A stretch of 64,000 nucleotides of DNA from Bombyx mori. Taxonomy: Eukaryota; Arthropoda; Insecta; Lepidoptera; Bombycidae. The stretch lies in assembly GCF_030269925.1 (NCBI RefSeq), contig NC_085119.1, positions 10,329,001-10,393,000 of the forward strand. The letters run 5' to 3'. Positions 22,013 to 33,789 of this stretch are shown here, in pieces (the stretch's first letter is position 1; every line of letters begins with the position of its first letter). Both the position numbers and the translations under genes were made by a program. The notes under the pieces are model-generated. The model did not search any database, was not told the origin of the DNA, and saw only the letters and a program-made list of their open reading frames with translations.

Positions 22013-22198
22013 ATTATATTGTTCTTTTTAATACTCTGGATAGATTGATCTAGATGAGTTCACGATCTACACACATCACAAAGAAAATGCTTTGACCCAT
22101 CTTGAGACATGCGGTCGAAAGTTTAAATGTATTTTATTGGATAGCTAGTCGAAAGCAACAATTTCATTTGGCATTAAAATTTATTACCTAGCTCCCTA

Positions 22199-23115
22199 AT
22201 GTCAAACCAAATAGTTGATATCTTAGGTTTTGTTGGTATGTTGCAAAATGTGAATGTATATTTAAACGGGAACCAAGTGATAAAAACCATTAGCTTGACC
22301 TTGTCATCCCAAAAAACCAATAAACTGAAACAAAATAATGGAAACATTTACTTTGAGTTTGTTCCAATTTTTTACCGCGGTACCTCTGAAAAGAAATATT
22401 GGAGCTTAATGTTTGCTGTTGCAGATTTTTTACTTCATAAGACAAAAATAGGGACTAGATCGCTTGAACGATTTTAGATTATCACATCAGCCTGCCTTAT
22501 CCATTCGATGGGGCTTTGTAAATATTGACACTAGGTCTCTCCGAGTATCTTGTTTCAGGGAGCTGAATGTAGCAAAAGCAACTTTACACCTTCGTATGCT
22601 TTCTATTTTGGTGACGAGAAAATCTATTGGCCTTAAAATATATTTTCTCCGATAGTTACTGTACAAGAATTCCCGCTGCGAGTAAAGTCTTCCCTTTGGG
22701 AGCGAGTGTTCCCAAATAACATTCTAGCCTTTTGGGTTTAGTTAGGGTAAAGTCGTCCCACTTCGATTGTTAATGACTACACACAGGGCTTACGTGACGC
22801 GAACTCATGCGGCTTTTGTTTAAGACTTCACATTAGCTCTTCTAATTTTGCAATTTCTCGAAATTGGTGGGGACTCCAAAAGGTCAGGGGTAATGCTTTT
22901 AACCTTATCGGGACTATAGCAGATTGGAATCCGTTAAAACTCAAATTCAAAAAAGCTGCAGTGCATCACTGAAAAATTATGTAGAGCTATCATACATATG
23001 TATGTATTATTCCTCGAATAACATGTGGTACAACCATTGCTACGGATCGTTCAATATTCCATTTGCCTACAGAATTATAAGCGTTGAAAGATATCAAACC
23101 AAATCATTTTTTTAG
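22199..23115 (+). other. Unidentified, possibly decayed coding repeat
   Basis: Several medium-length plus-strand frames (22199-22477, 22464-22655, 22924-23115) follow one another in a stretch less A/T-dominated than its surroundings. This would fit a degraded transposon gene with frameshifts. No motif (DDE, RT, integrase) could be recognised and no terminal repeat was found. Confidence 0.25.
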
Positions 23116-23739
23116 ACAATTTCTTGCCTTTTCTTTTCGAATCTATATTTTATTTATTTATTATTGATTGCATACTGGTAACCTAACAATTCTTAGTGCG
23201 TTATATTTTTCGTCTTCAAATATGCACAGACCTTTAACATTTACGCATACCTTACTTTAACATTTACTGATTCAATTTTCTTTCCCACAGAGCGCTAAAG
23301 AAAATAAATTTTACGAAATATGTTGAGTCAATGTTATTAAGCATCATTTTTAGCATATTTTTATACTCGTACAAGTCTTTTAAAAGCTAAAGTAAAATGT
23401 AAACATGATTCACAAGTAGACGATGAACTTGTTTTCAACTATGTAGACAGAGTTTAACCACCAATTTGACCTTACAACGCCTTTATCATGCCATTTTCAA
23501 TTTAAGATTGAAAAGTTGGAAAATTAGATGATAAGGATACTTAATCTATGAAGAAAACAACGGGTTCCTTTGGACTCAGGATGTGGTGGCTTCTGGATTT
23601 TTCCCTTTTTATGACAGACTAATTATGACTTTAGTATAAGATTTCGATATACACAAAGACAGTTAGTTTAGTGTCTACAATAACAATATTAATACCGTGG
23701 AAATCTATTTTTTTTATAAAATATGTATAATATGCTTTT

Positions 23740-23935
23740 ATTTGCATAGACTGGGGGAATAAGTCTACCTCATATTAAGGTGGTTACTGCAGCAAATAGG
23801 TATTCAGAAATGGTATTATATGACACCTGTCCCACGCTTCTACCGGAACGCATTACTGGTTCGCGGTAGAAATAGGCAACGCAGTGCTTCCCCGTATTGG
23901 CTCGCAAAACGCCCTACTACCTATAAATAAACAGC
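23740..23935 (-). mobile_element. Bm1 SINE, strongly decayed
   Basis: Faint but ordered matches: TTAAGGTGGTTACTG, CGGAACGCATTACTG, TCGCGGTAGAAATAGGCAA, and CCCTACTACC. Confidence 0.6.
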
Positions 23936-24910
23936 TTCAATTTATTTTGGCGATTCACTTCCGTAAAAAAACAGTATGATCATAAAACGTAATAATACTT
24001 TATTTGTGGTTTTCAATAAAAACGATTTGATGTAATCATCAAAAACAAAAAAGAAATCATAAATCAGGTAAAGATCTCCACAAATTCTCAATTTGAGTCG
24101 ATTACGAAGTGGAACTTCAATCCAACTACGACCCAACTCAGAGCACATCTCGTTAGGCCGACCAACAGACTTTCAGTTAATGACAATAGTAATGTAACAC
24201 AAGAGAGCATGAATGCAGAGGTTAAAGGTTAAATTTAAAACGAAAACATGTTAATTTGCGTCAGGCAATAGAAAGATGGCCACTCATATTCCTTTAGTAT
24301 CACACAGTTGAGAGTGTACCTCTGCTCTCAGCTTAAGCTTTTTCGGTAAATCGTGCACGCAATTGTCCTTCTTTCAATCGGCTGCACCCACTATTTCGCG
24401 TACGCGAGTACTTAATCGATAATAATTATCTTATCCGAGAAAAAAGATTGTAAGCTATTTATATTTCCGTTTCCGAGAATGCAAATACCATCCACTACGG
24501 GAACTTGAACTCTGTCCAAATCAGTCAGAAGTCAGATATCGAATCGATCGGTCTGCTTGGACAACTATTTCTATAATAGACCCGTAAAAATACAAGTTTT
24601 AAAAGTACTTCAACTCTCGAAAACCTGTATGCATAAGTATATAAACACACTAAATCAAAACATAACGCACCATTGAGCGTGAAAACGGTTGTTACTCACT
24701 GCTTTGTGACCCGTAAAATATCGAATTTCCAATAAATCTTTAAGCCCTCCGCCCTCCTTTAACTTACCTGTAAAAGAAAATAATATTTCAAGTAGTATAA
24801 TATTATTAGCTCTTTTGTGATAATAAAAATTATAATAAAAACGCAAACGAATAAATTCGCCCAACCTTAAATCTATATAAATAATTAATAATTAATCAGG
24901 GATAAATCAC

Positions 24911-25265
24911 AGGTCATTTTTTTTTAATGAAAATGTGATTACTGGTGGCCAAGAGGCCTCTCCAGCTTCACCAGGACAGGTGAGCGAGCAAAGGCTGAGC
25001 CAGGAGGGGTGGGATTTGCTAACAGCTGCCCGAGCGTCTCCAAAGGACACCAAACAACTCAAGTACAACTGCTTCGCGAATGAATCTAATACCCGATCGG
25101 AATCGCGACTCGCTGAGAAGATCCGGCGAGAAACTCAGCGGGATGATGTTTAGGTTAGGTAACACGTCATATTCTGCCGGGTTCCGCAAGTGCGATTATC
25201 TTGGTCCCTAAGTCTGCTCCTAGTGTTAGAGCTGAAGACGTCTAATGCAAGGGTTATTCATCATA
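24911..25265 (-). mobile_element. Poly(A) retroposon, type II family, 5'-truncated
   Basis: A T-run is followed by ATTACTGGTGGCC, AGGAGGGGTGGGATTTGCTA, CGCTGAGAAGATCCGGCGAG, AACTCAGCGGG and CCTAGTGTTAGAGCTGAAG. The copies at 53191-53518 (same orientation) and 49768-50083 (opposite orientation) match over most of this. The short ORF over it is a by-product. Confidence 0.8.
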
Positions 25266-25689
25266 CAAGGTCATCTGGCCCCAAACTAGGATTACACGTA
25301 CCACGGAAGCAGAGATTGGTATACATACGTACCTACTAAAAATTTAAATGTTTAATTTTTTTATTCGATTGACACTCAGCTGTGTTTGTTTCGCTTTAAT
25401 GGTTAATAGCCATCAAGCAGAAAAGCTGAATACATCGCGGCAGAAACAAACAGGATAGTCGTATACCTATGTAATAATATGTAGGTATATACTGTAGTAT
25501 TCATGGTCATCACTTATTTTATTTACAAACAAGTTAATAATGGCCTATTTCAGGTCTCCAAGTACTCGTAAAATTATTAAGAGAAACAGGAAAAATATTA
25601 TTATACATATATTGGTTTAGTAAATACTTAGGTATAATGCGTAGCTATACACATAAAAAATACAGTATTCACCTTTTTTATTAAATCTT

Positions 25690-25975
25690 TGCTTAGACGC
25701 GTAAACCATCTGTTGTTAAGTAGTTATCGGATCTGTCTATGGACTCACAGCGTGAAAGCAACGTGGAGGTAGGTACCTTGAGGTATGTAACCTAAGCTCT
25801 TTAATCAGATTTGTAGTATAATGGGAAAAACTCTTCAAATCCCAACGCATGCCCGTTTCGGGATAGAAATAGGCAGGATACCTTTGATTATATACACGTC
25901 AAAGCAGGATACCTTCCTGTGCTGGCTCATAAATTACGGCAGTAATTACGTAAATTATTTTACGGGTTTGGTTTT
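25690..25975 (-). mobile_element. Bm1 SINE, decayed
   Basis: Ordered remnants: TTGCTTAGACG, GTTAAGTAGTTATCGGA, GATAGAAATAGGCAGGAT, CAGTAATTACGTAAATTATT and ACGGGTTTGGTTTTTATTA. Confidence 0.65.
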
Positions 25976-26225
25976 TATTAACTGAATTGAGTTAATTTAA
26001 ATACATGTTGGTCGCGAGGACGGAGATTGCTTTCGAACATTCTTTATTAATTAGATTTCTATGACAAATTAAAAACTAATCCATTCCATAAGCAATGTTA
26101 CTCAATTTATAACTGTCAGTCTGTACTCATGGACACATTACAAGTATAATCTTGAAACAGAATTTTATCATAGCATAGCAAATTTTATCGAATTCCATCA
26201 ACTAATACAAATATAACAAATTTTG

Positions 26226-26662
26226 TCGTCGTCGTGGCCTAAGCGATAAGACGTCCGGTGCATTCGTGTTTAGCGATGCACCGGTGTTCGAATCTCAGGC
26301 GGGTACCAATTTTTCTAATGAAATACGTACTCAAAAAATGTTCACGATTGACTTCCACGGTGAAGGAATAACATCGTGTAATAAAAATCAAACCCGCAAA
26401 ATTATAATTTGCATAATTACTGGTGGTAGGCCCTCTTATAAGTCCGCGCGGATACGTACCACCACCCTGCCTATTTCTGCCGTGAAGCAGTAATGCATTT
26501 CGGTTTGAAGGGTGGGGCAGCCGTTGTAGCTATACTGAGACCCTTAGAACTTATATCTCAAGGTGGGTGGCGCATTTACGTTATAGATGTCTATGGGCTC
26601 CAGTAACCACTTAACACCAGGTGGGCAGCGAGCTCGTCCACCCATCTAAGAAATAAAAAAAA
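26226..26662 (+). mobile_element. Bm1 SINE, full length
   Basis: The complete structure is present: a tRNA-like head (CGTCGTGGCCTAAGCGATAA; B box GGTGTTCGAATCTC), GAAATACGTACTC, the TTGACTTCCACGGTGAAGGA middle, ATCAAACCCGCAAAATTATA, TACTGGTGGTAGGCCCTCTT, GGTTTGAAGGGTGGGGCAGC, GATGTCTATGGGCTCCAGTA, and an AAATAAAAAAAATT tail. The head carries Pol III A/B-box-like promoter elements. This copy served as the reference for the truncated ones. Confidence 0.95.
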
Positions 26663-27570
26663 TTAAAAAATATGCAAACTATAAATAGAAAACTTAAATA
26701 GTATTATTACATTACAATTAGTTATTTCGAAAATTTACTTTTATCGCATTAAAACTTACCTATTTTGATAAAGATGATATCGTATTCATTTGGAGCGTGC
26801 GTCACTTAAGATTGTAAATGAGTGATGCAAGCATTACTTTCGCGTGCAAATAACTACGTCAAAGCGCTATAGGGATAGGGACAGAGACGTCACGGGCGCT
26901 GTGTCGACGACACCAGGACATTCATCACAGTGCGAGTGGGATAACTCACGGTTTCATGACGTCACTCGGAAAATGAACACGGCAGCCGAATTTGGGGTTA
27001 ATGGCCAATCTACAAAATAGAAAAATGTAATTCAAACTTGCTATCGTTCGAAAATAACCTTCACATGTTTTGGGATGTCATAGATTTATCACGTTATTCT
27101 ATCAAAAATACCAAACGTGACTCATACCTTTTATAGAAACGAAAGTTTTTCATTCCATAGCACTACATATATACAAGGCGTGAGGGAAACTTCCCCGAAA
27201 GCTAAACAGCAATAAATTACTGGCATATCGTATTAATTCGCATTATAGTTAATCCAAAAACAGATTCAGTTCTTAAGCTATTATTAAATTATGTTATTTT
27301 GCATACAACGAAAAGAACAAGACTAACTTTTTACTGGCGACGATTATTGAGTATTTCCATATGGTAGTATTTATTCATCAGTAATCATCAAATTTGTCAC
27401 AATTCCATTACATCCTATATATACCACTTTGGGAATCACTGTTCTACATACAGTTCATGACTGAGTTAGCAAGCTTTTACTATTTTAGCGATGAAATCTA
27501 TCTAATTAGATGGACATTTAGCGTGGAATGAACAAACCCCGTTTTGTTTTTTATTAAATTCCTACATATA
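26663..27570. other. Intergenic DNA, nothing recognised
   Basis: No exon, RNA gene or repeat family was recognised. The right end could hold the 3' UTR of the tentative minus-strand gene at 27572-27941. Confidence 0.3.
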
Positions 27571-27571
27571 A

Positions 27572-27720
27572 TTAAACATTCTCGTATAAGACAACATACC
27601 CATCATCTCCGTTCTGATTCGCAACGTCAACGTCATCATTAAGTGAATCATTCTCTTCGGTCACTCCATTACAATTTTCCACTACCACTTCTGGAACTTC
27701 ACTCATCTCCACAACAGTGG
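27572..27720 (-). CDS. Possible terminal coding exon of an unidentified minus-strand gene
   Basis: On the minus strand CTGGTCGTCAG|CC opens a frame of 49 codons ending at TAA (27574-27572). The encoded tail is acidic and low in hydrophobics (EVPEVVVENCNGVTEEN, then a run of D/N residues, ending YVVLYENV). Joined to 27842-27941 across a 121-bp GT...AG intron the frame continues without a stop. No homologue is recognised. It could also be an isolated 45-codon frame from the internal ATG at 27706. Confidence 0.35.
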
Positions 27721-27841
27721 CTGACGACCAGCAACCCAGCGAGTCTCAACGAACCGATAACGCGGACTGGCATGTTTCGCCCTTGGTAAAAGATTACCAT
27801 TACTACAAGTACTATTATTAAATTAAGCGAAGTTAACTTAC

Positions 27842-27941
27842 AGACAACATCAAGCATATAAGCATGCGCCATCGACAGCAAACAGGTCACGAACGCACAG
27901 TTAAGGCTTCGTCGAAGTAATCCCTTTAAAGAATGACTTGC
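27842..27941 (-). CDS. Possible penultimate exon of the same unidentified gene
   Basis: Minus-strand GTATCACAG| precedes a 100-nt open segment ending at GTCT|GTAAGT, a consensus donor. The peptide (GLLRRSLNCAFVTCLLSMAH and following) is partly hydrophobic and could be a membrane segment. The phase at both junctions is compatible with the exon at 27572-27720. No exon further upstream was identified, so support is modest. Confidence 0.3.
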
Positions 27942-27959
27942 CTGTGATACATACATATT

Positions 27960-29365
27960 TTATACAGATCCGCTTATTAATGGAAGAGTCTAGATTGGTC
28001 TGAGTTTGTTTGAACAATTTGTTTGAATTTTGATGAAATACAGAATTCAGATGACCCATGAGTTTACTTTAAAAATTAATAACTACCTTAAAATAAAACA
28101 TTTTTTAAACAAAACTAATAACAGATTTTTTTTAACTATTATAAGAATAAGAAAGAATACATTATTTTGAATAAAGTAATCGATATTAATTTTCAACATA
28201 GGAATTTGAAAATCAAAATTATTTCCTATCTTTTGATCGGCTAATAGAATTTACGTCAGAAACAATTTCGTCATATTTCGATTGCCGTTATATCTATCAA
28301 ATATAAGTCATAAATAACTACATACGTATAATATTACCAAGGCTGCAACACGAATACTTCAGATTAATTAAATTATAACAAAACCGGGCTTGCTCCGTGG
28401 TTTCCCCCGCCTTCAATTTGTATTTAAAAAAGAATAAAACATATTGTTTTTCCGCATTAAAATGTTGCTTCTATCACTCTCTGGTGCATAAACTACCAGT
28501 CGATTTGTAGAGCCGTTGTTTAATAAAGTAATGAACCAGCGAACACACTGTCATATTCATTATAAATAGCTAATTAGCTAGGAGTTGCCCGCGTCATATT
28601 TTACACTATGATAAGAATTATTCTATATGTTAATCCAGATTATAAATAATATTATTTACGTAAAATTTTAATGGCCATTTTACATGATTGATGCAATCTA
28701 ATTTATGTCTTTTCACATATTTTATAATTTTAGTAAAGAAGCTAAGATATCCTTACAATATCTCTATGTTTTTTTTTTTCGTTTACAATAAAATATTCGG
28801 CTAAAAACGAGTTGACATGACGTTTTACCCTTTCGGCCCAAAAAACCGAATATAATTTTTTTATGGTACCTACATTTAGATCTGAAGATTTAAAAATCGC
28901 AAAGTCCATCGCCTAACGAATCCTGCTCTATTAGCCCCCTGTGACACGTAAAGCTAATAAAATAAGCTGTTCAATCAATCACAACGGTCGCTTGTCCACA
29001 AACTTTTAATAGATTGCCTTCGATCAGAGTACCTACTCACCGTAATAGCCTAGTGATTGTTTACTTATGAACTGTATCAGTACTTCAATGTAAGTATTTA
29101 ATTGCAAATTTACTATGGAGCTAAAAATAATATTCATTTTTCTACTCATACATATAGTAAAGTATTGAATTGGGATTTTCTTTCTTCAATGTGGGCTGAG
29201 GCATTCACTATGTTTAAAGGTTTCGGTAAATACTTAGCACCGAGTGAATCATTAGTATGTCTGCGTAGTAGATAATGTAATTTAAAATAAATACTTATTC
29301 TGAAACTAATTAGAGCCTACTACAGAAGAGTATAATTTAGTATAGTTTCAGGAATATATTGTAAA
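27960..29365. other. AT-rich DNA, no gene recognised
   Basis: No convincing exon or transposon was found. Upstream exons of the tentative minus-strand gene would be expected here or farther right, but none could be supported. Confidence 0.3.
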
Positions 29366-29369
29366 AGGC

Positions 29370-29462
29370 TGATCTATTTTGGTTGTGCTTCTGGCATTAC
29401 TGTTGTTTTTGAGCGACAGTGACCACCAACTGTCAGGTGCATGTTTAAATTTAAATAAAAAA
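29370..29462 (+). mobile_element. Decayed 3' tail of the 986-codon LINE family
   Basis: TCTGGCATTACTG, GAGCGACAGTGACCACCAAC, GTCAGGTG and an A-rich end match the LINE tail with many changes. Confidence 0.45.
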
Positions 29463-29679
29463 ACTGTTGTTTTTGTTGTCCGATTTAGATTTTAGAGAAG
29501 CCAGCATTAAGATTGGTACAATGGTGCTAATCTCATTACAGTTTACCCTTAATTTCCACAATCATCGGCTCGTCACCGATAATTCCTGATTTTCCTCTGA
29601 AGACTTATTATAGAGAATAAAAACGAAATTGAAGCTCATTTGTTGATTGAATGATCAAACTATCCAATCTATATGATTC

Positions 29680-30463
29680 ATTGACACGGGTTTGCGCGTT
29701 CACTGCGAAGAAGGACCCTTTTGTCATGGCGCCGGAATTTCAAGGAGTATCCCTGCAGCTTTCCGCGAGTATCGGGATTCTGGGGGTCGATATTTCGAGC
29801 GATGTCCAGTTTCGGAGTCATTTGGAAGGTAAAGCCAAATTGGCCTCTAAAATGTTGGGAGTTCTCAACAGAGTGAAGCGGTATTTCACGCCTGGACAGA
29901 GACTTGCGCTTTATAAAGCGCAGGTCTGACCTCGCGTGGAGTACTGCTCTCACCTCTGGGCCGGGGCTCCCAAATACCAGCTACTTCCATTTGACTCCAT
30001 ACAGAAACGGGCTGTTCGGATGGTCGATAGTCCTGCTCTCGCGGATCGCTTGGAACCTCTGGGTCTACGGAGGGACTTCGGTTCTCTCTGTGTTTTATAC
30101 CGCATGGTCCATGGGGAATGCTCTGAAGAATTATTCGAGATGATTCCCTCATCTCCTTTTTATCATCGCACCTCCCGCCATCGAAGCAGATTTCATCCAT
30201 ATTATCTAGAACCGCTGCGTTCATCGACAGTGCGTTTCCAAAGATCTTTTTTGCCACGTACCATCCGGCTTTGGAATGAACTGCCCTCCACGGTGTTTTC
30301 CGAGCGCTATGACATGTCCTTCTTCAAACGAGGCTTGCGGAGAGTACTTTATGGTAGGCAGCGGCTTGGCTCTGCCCCTGGCATTGCTGACGTCCATGAG
30401 CGACGGTGACCACTTACCATCAGGTGGGCCGTATGCTCGTCTGCCTACAAAGGCAATAAAAAA
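29680..30463 (+). mobile_element. 5'-truncated copy of the 986-codon LINE
   Basis: From GGTTTGCGCGTTCACTGCG onward it follows the 3' 760 bp of the LINE at 45523-48739 almost base for base and ends in AATAAAAAAAAA. It lacks endonuclease and most of the reverse transcriptase, so it is dead on arrival. High similarity points to recent insertion. Confidence 0.95.
29686..30409 (+). pseudogene. Reverse-transcriptase C-terminal fragment with one nonsense mutation
   Basis: The frame matches the C-terminal ~240 residues of the intact ORF at 45713-48673. A single C-to-T change turns a CGA arginine codon into TGA at 29927-29929, at a CpG site. The frame is otherwise open to the same C-terminus (VHERR) at 30409. 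A few amino-acid differences (for example NRVKRY versus NRAKRY) are present. Confidence 0.9.
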
Positions 30464-30659
30464 AAAATTGAATAAAAATGGAAATACACTTAAATATAAT
30501 ATTTCTTAAGACCATGACTGTGCGAAACCTGTACTTTTAAAAAAATCAGGGAAAAGACCACAGAACTAAAGACTTGAAGCCACAAAATGTTTTGTAATTC
30601 TTGATAAGACCCGACCATTGTTCACTGAATACATTTCAAAACTGACTTAAATATTTAGG

Positions 30660-32767
30660 TGTTTTTTTTTTAAACTAACAGTTATCAACCGTTAGCGTTA
30701 GACAGCGTCATAAAGCTCAGGAGGATGATTCGGGAGACAGATAGTGCGTGGTATCGAAATATTTTATAGTCTTTGGAAACATCCTGCCGATAAGCCCGGT
30801 GGTCCGATAGAAGGGATGAACTGCGGCCTGGTAGTGTTCTGTTAAAAAAGAAATGATAAAGTGCTCATTTAAAAAAGTACCTCAGGGCACTCCCTATACC
30901 TTTTTTCAGTCAGGTCAGGAGGAAATCGCCGGACTTCCGCCCTCCACTGGTGATGGAGGGTGGGGCATGTCGGAGTTGAACCGACCAAAATCTCCTGTCG
31001 CTCAACAGCCAGCATCCAAACCTCGCATGAGACAGAACTCATGAAAACGCAAAGGGGAGAAAGTGAAGCGTTTAGTGCGGAGCACATCTCTCCCACCACC
31101 CTCTCCCTCGGGACGCCGGACTGGCGGTCGTCGGCGCCACGACCACCAGCCCTCTCGGTCGGCAGGCTATCCGAAGCCCGCCTAGATGGCGCCGGTTAGA
31201 ATGGTCTATCCTACGGAATAGCCCGCTGGGTCAGAACCAGCGTGGCTCGAGGATAGCCGGCCTTCCATCACCCGGATGCTCTTGCATAAAACGCGTGCAG
31301 AACAGCTTACACGTCGTCTTCTTAGGCCCCCTTCGCCGGTCCCCAGGCCGACATGTGAGGTAGACCCGAAACACTTAGAGGGCCAGGGCTTGGGCGACAT
31401 CCGCCTCCCTGGCCCCCGCTCGACGGCGGCGGGCCTGTGCGTCTCTCACGCGCCCCGCCGCCTCCTTCTGCGAGATGGTGCACTCGCAAAAGTCGAGCAT
31501 CGCTTTCCACAACTCGTCGTCACCGAGCATCGATGCCACAACACTCGGCAACGACAAGTCGTTTCCTATTTTTACGACGAGGACACGGCGCCACCCCTCC
31601 CATGCGGGGCAGGCGACGGGCGTGTGCTCCACCGTGTCCAAGTCGCAACCACAATGGTGGCACTCTGCGGTCGGCTCAGCTCCGATCCGGTGCAAGAACT
31701 CACTGAAGCAACCATGCCCAGTGAGCACCTGCGTGAGCCAGAAAGTGAGGCGTCCTCTGTCACGATTCACCCAATTCACAAGAACCGGGCGAATCGCCTC
31801 GACGGTCCTACGTCCAGCCAAAGGATCGTCGGCCAGCCGTCTGGGCCATGACTCCAGCACGGACCGCCGAGATTGGGCCCTCCGCGCTCTGACCACACTG
31901 GGGCTGGGACGTGCCACGCCCCAGACACGAAGGTCAGCCCGCAGTTGATAGTCAGTAGCGAGCGCCTCCGCCTCCAGGACCCAAGGCGGCGTCCCAGCCA
32001 GTACACAGGCCGCCTCGAAAGAGATGGTGCGATAACCACGGATGACCCTGACCGCGATGGTGCGTTCCGGCCGTTGCAGTAGCTTCGCTACCCCCACGGC
32101 CAGGGACTGGCCCCACACAGGCGCCCCGTATAGGGCCATTGATCGCACCACCCCTGTATAGAGAGGGCGCGTCACCTGGTCAGGCCCCCCGACGTTGGGA
32201 AGGAGCCGGCTTAACGCGCCGGCCACCCCCAAAAAACGAGGGACCAGATTCTGAAAGTGAGCACGGAAGGTCCAACGTCTGTCCAGAATGAGGCCGAGGT
32301 ACTTCAACTGCACCCCGACCCCGATACGGGCGCCTCCAACCACGATATGGGCATCGACAGGTGGCACTCTCCGGGGCCTGTGGAACCACATGGCCTCGGA
32401 TTTACTGAGCGCCACGTCGAGGCCCAATCTCCTGATTTTGTCGGCGACATGCGCCACCCCAGCGGTAGCAAGACGGGCAGACTGAGCAAAACTCCCCCCC
32501 CCGGGCCACGACCAACGTGTCGTCTGCGTAACAGATTACGCTCAGGCCCGGGAGGAGGGCACCCCTCAGCACCCAGTCATACCCGATATTCGACAAAAGA
32601 AGGCCAAGCACCGACCCCTGTAGAACACCGCGCACGACCGGGAACTGGTGCACGATTCCACCGTGTCCGGTACACGTGACCGATCTGTCCTCCAAACTCC
32701 CTATACCTAGCACATTTTTGTCTGCCACTCTACCTTTTATAAAAAGCCATATAACTAACATGGCCAT
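30660..32767 (-). mobile_element. R1-clade-like non-LTR retrotransposon, 5'-truncated
   Basis: A GC-rich block of about 2 kb encodes on the minus strand the second half of a reverse transcriptase and a CCHC zinc knuckle in the R1-clade style, followed by a ~500-bp 3' region. The T-run at 30662-30672 may be its reverse A-tail, but the exact left edge is unsure. All upstream parts (ORF1, endonuclease, early RT motifs) are absent. Confidence 0.85.
31375..32767 (-). pseudogene. R1-like reverse transcriptase fragment with frameshift
   Basis: The upstream segment (32767 to ~32490) contains the RT motifs LQGSVLG, NIGYDWVLRG and CYADDT (catalytic YADD). The frame then shifts by one base in a run of nine C (32494-32502 on the plus strand), and the downstream segment (to 31375) carries HVADKIRRLGLDVALSKSEA and LKYLGLILD. 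It ends with the zinc knuckle CHHCGCDLDTVEHTPVACPAW-like C-terminus. A one-base homopolymer error or true indel explains the break. With the N-terminus missing it cannot be autonomous. Confidence 0.85.
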
Positions 32768-33003
32768 AAATACTGTTAAATAAAAACTTTTTTTTCCATC
32801 TTTTGATTATTTTGAATTTGGAACACGTACCTATATTATTTTAAAAAATTCTTTCAATTCTGTGCCTTTTTACATATTTTTAGTGTTAATTATCAAATTA
32901 AAATATAGAATGGGATGTTAAAGAAAATAGGATTGCAGTGATCGCCTTGCACAAAGTGGGTATGGAGCCGTCGGTCAAATTCCAGACACTTCAAAAGCTT
33001 GTT

Positions 33004-33262
33004 TTATTTATTTATTTTTACTGATTAAATGGGTGGACGAGCTCACGGCCCACCTGGTGCTAAGTGGTTACCGGAGCCCATAGACATCTACAACGCAAAC
33101 CACCGCCACCCACCTTGAGATAAGAGTTCTAAGGTCTCGGTATAGTTACAACGGCTGCCCCACCCTTCAAACTGAAATGCATTATTGCTTCACGGCAGAA
33201 ATAGGCAGGGTGGTGGTACCTACCCGTGCAGACTTGCATGAGTTCCTACCACCAGTAATAAC
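33004..33262 (-). mobile_element. Bm1 SINE, 5'-truncated
   Basis: AAATGGGTGGACGAGCTCAC, AAGTGGTTACCGGAGCCCAT, GGCTGCCCCACCCTTCAAAC, GAAATAGGCAGGGTGGTGGT and CCTACCACCAGTAATAACC are present. It abuts the mariner-type fragment on its right. Confidence 0.95.
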
Positions 33263-33299
33263 CATATCGGCCGTATATTCGTATATCGTATTATCAACA

Positions 33300-33541
33300 G
33301 ATACAACATCACGTCGTCTGTCGAAGACCAGAAAAGATCGCGGCGGCCGCGTGCTCTTAGAACTACAAAGGCCGTTAATGCTGTTAAAGCCAGAATTCGG
33401 CGAAACCCTATTAAGAAGAATAAAATTTTATCGCGAGAAATGAAGATTCCCGCAAGGACTCTGTTGCGTATTATAAAACGAGATTTGAAGCTCGGTGCTT
33501 ATCGTCGATGTACAGGACATGCCCTAAATCAATTGTCATAA
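33300..33541 (+). pseudogene. mariner/Tc-type transposase N-terminal fragment
   Basis: In the frame of 33326, about 71 codons read as a helix-turn-helix DNA-binding region of a mariner-superfamily transposase. The features are a basic RSRRPRALRT start, AVKARIRRNP, the signature KILSREMKIPARTLLRIIKR, DLKLGAYRR and a TGHAL segment, then a stop at 33539. The catalytic DDE/D domain is not present downstream, and no terminal inverted repeats were recognised. It is therefore a truncated relic. The 88-codon frame overlapping at 33177-33443 is in another frame and is a shadow. Confidence 0.75.
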
Positions 33542-33789
33542 TTTTTGGTTAAAACCGGTAAACAGGTGTTAACGTGCGCCTAATTTATCTCTTGTGTATT
33601 CATCATATTCTTATCAAATTCCAATTGAAAGAATAATCAGTGTGCAATTTCAATCATTGTATAAGCCGGATTTCGTATTAGTCATAATACAATTTATACT
33701 AATGTTAGTATTATCTTTTTATCGTATATTTACATATATAAATGGTAAAAAAAATTCCGAAGACAGTAAATTCCAACCATTCTACTAAG

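Noticed and set aside
31276..31948. Long plus-strand frames in the GC-rich 31-32 kb block
   Set aside because: They are antisense to the R1-like reverse transcriptase; GC-rich sequence lengthens spurious frames.
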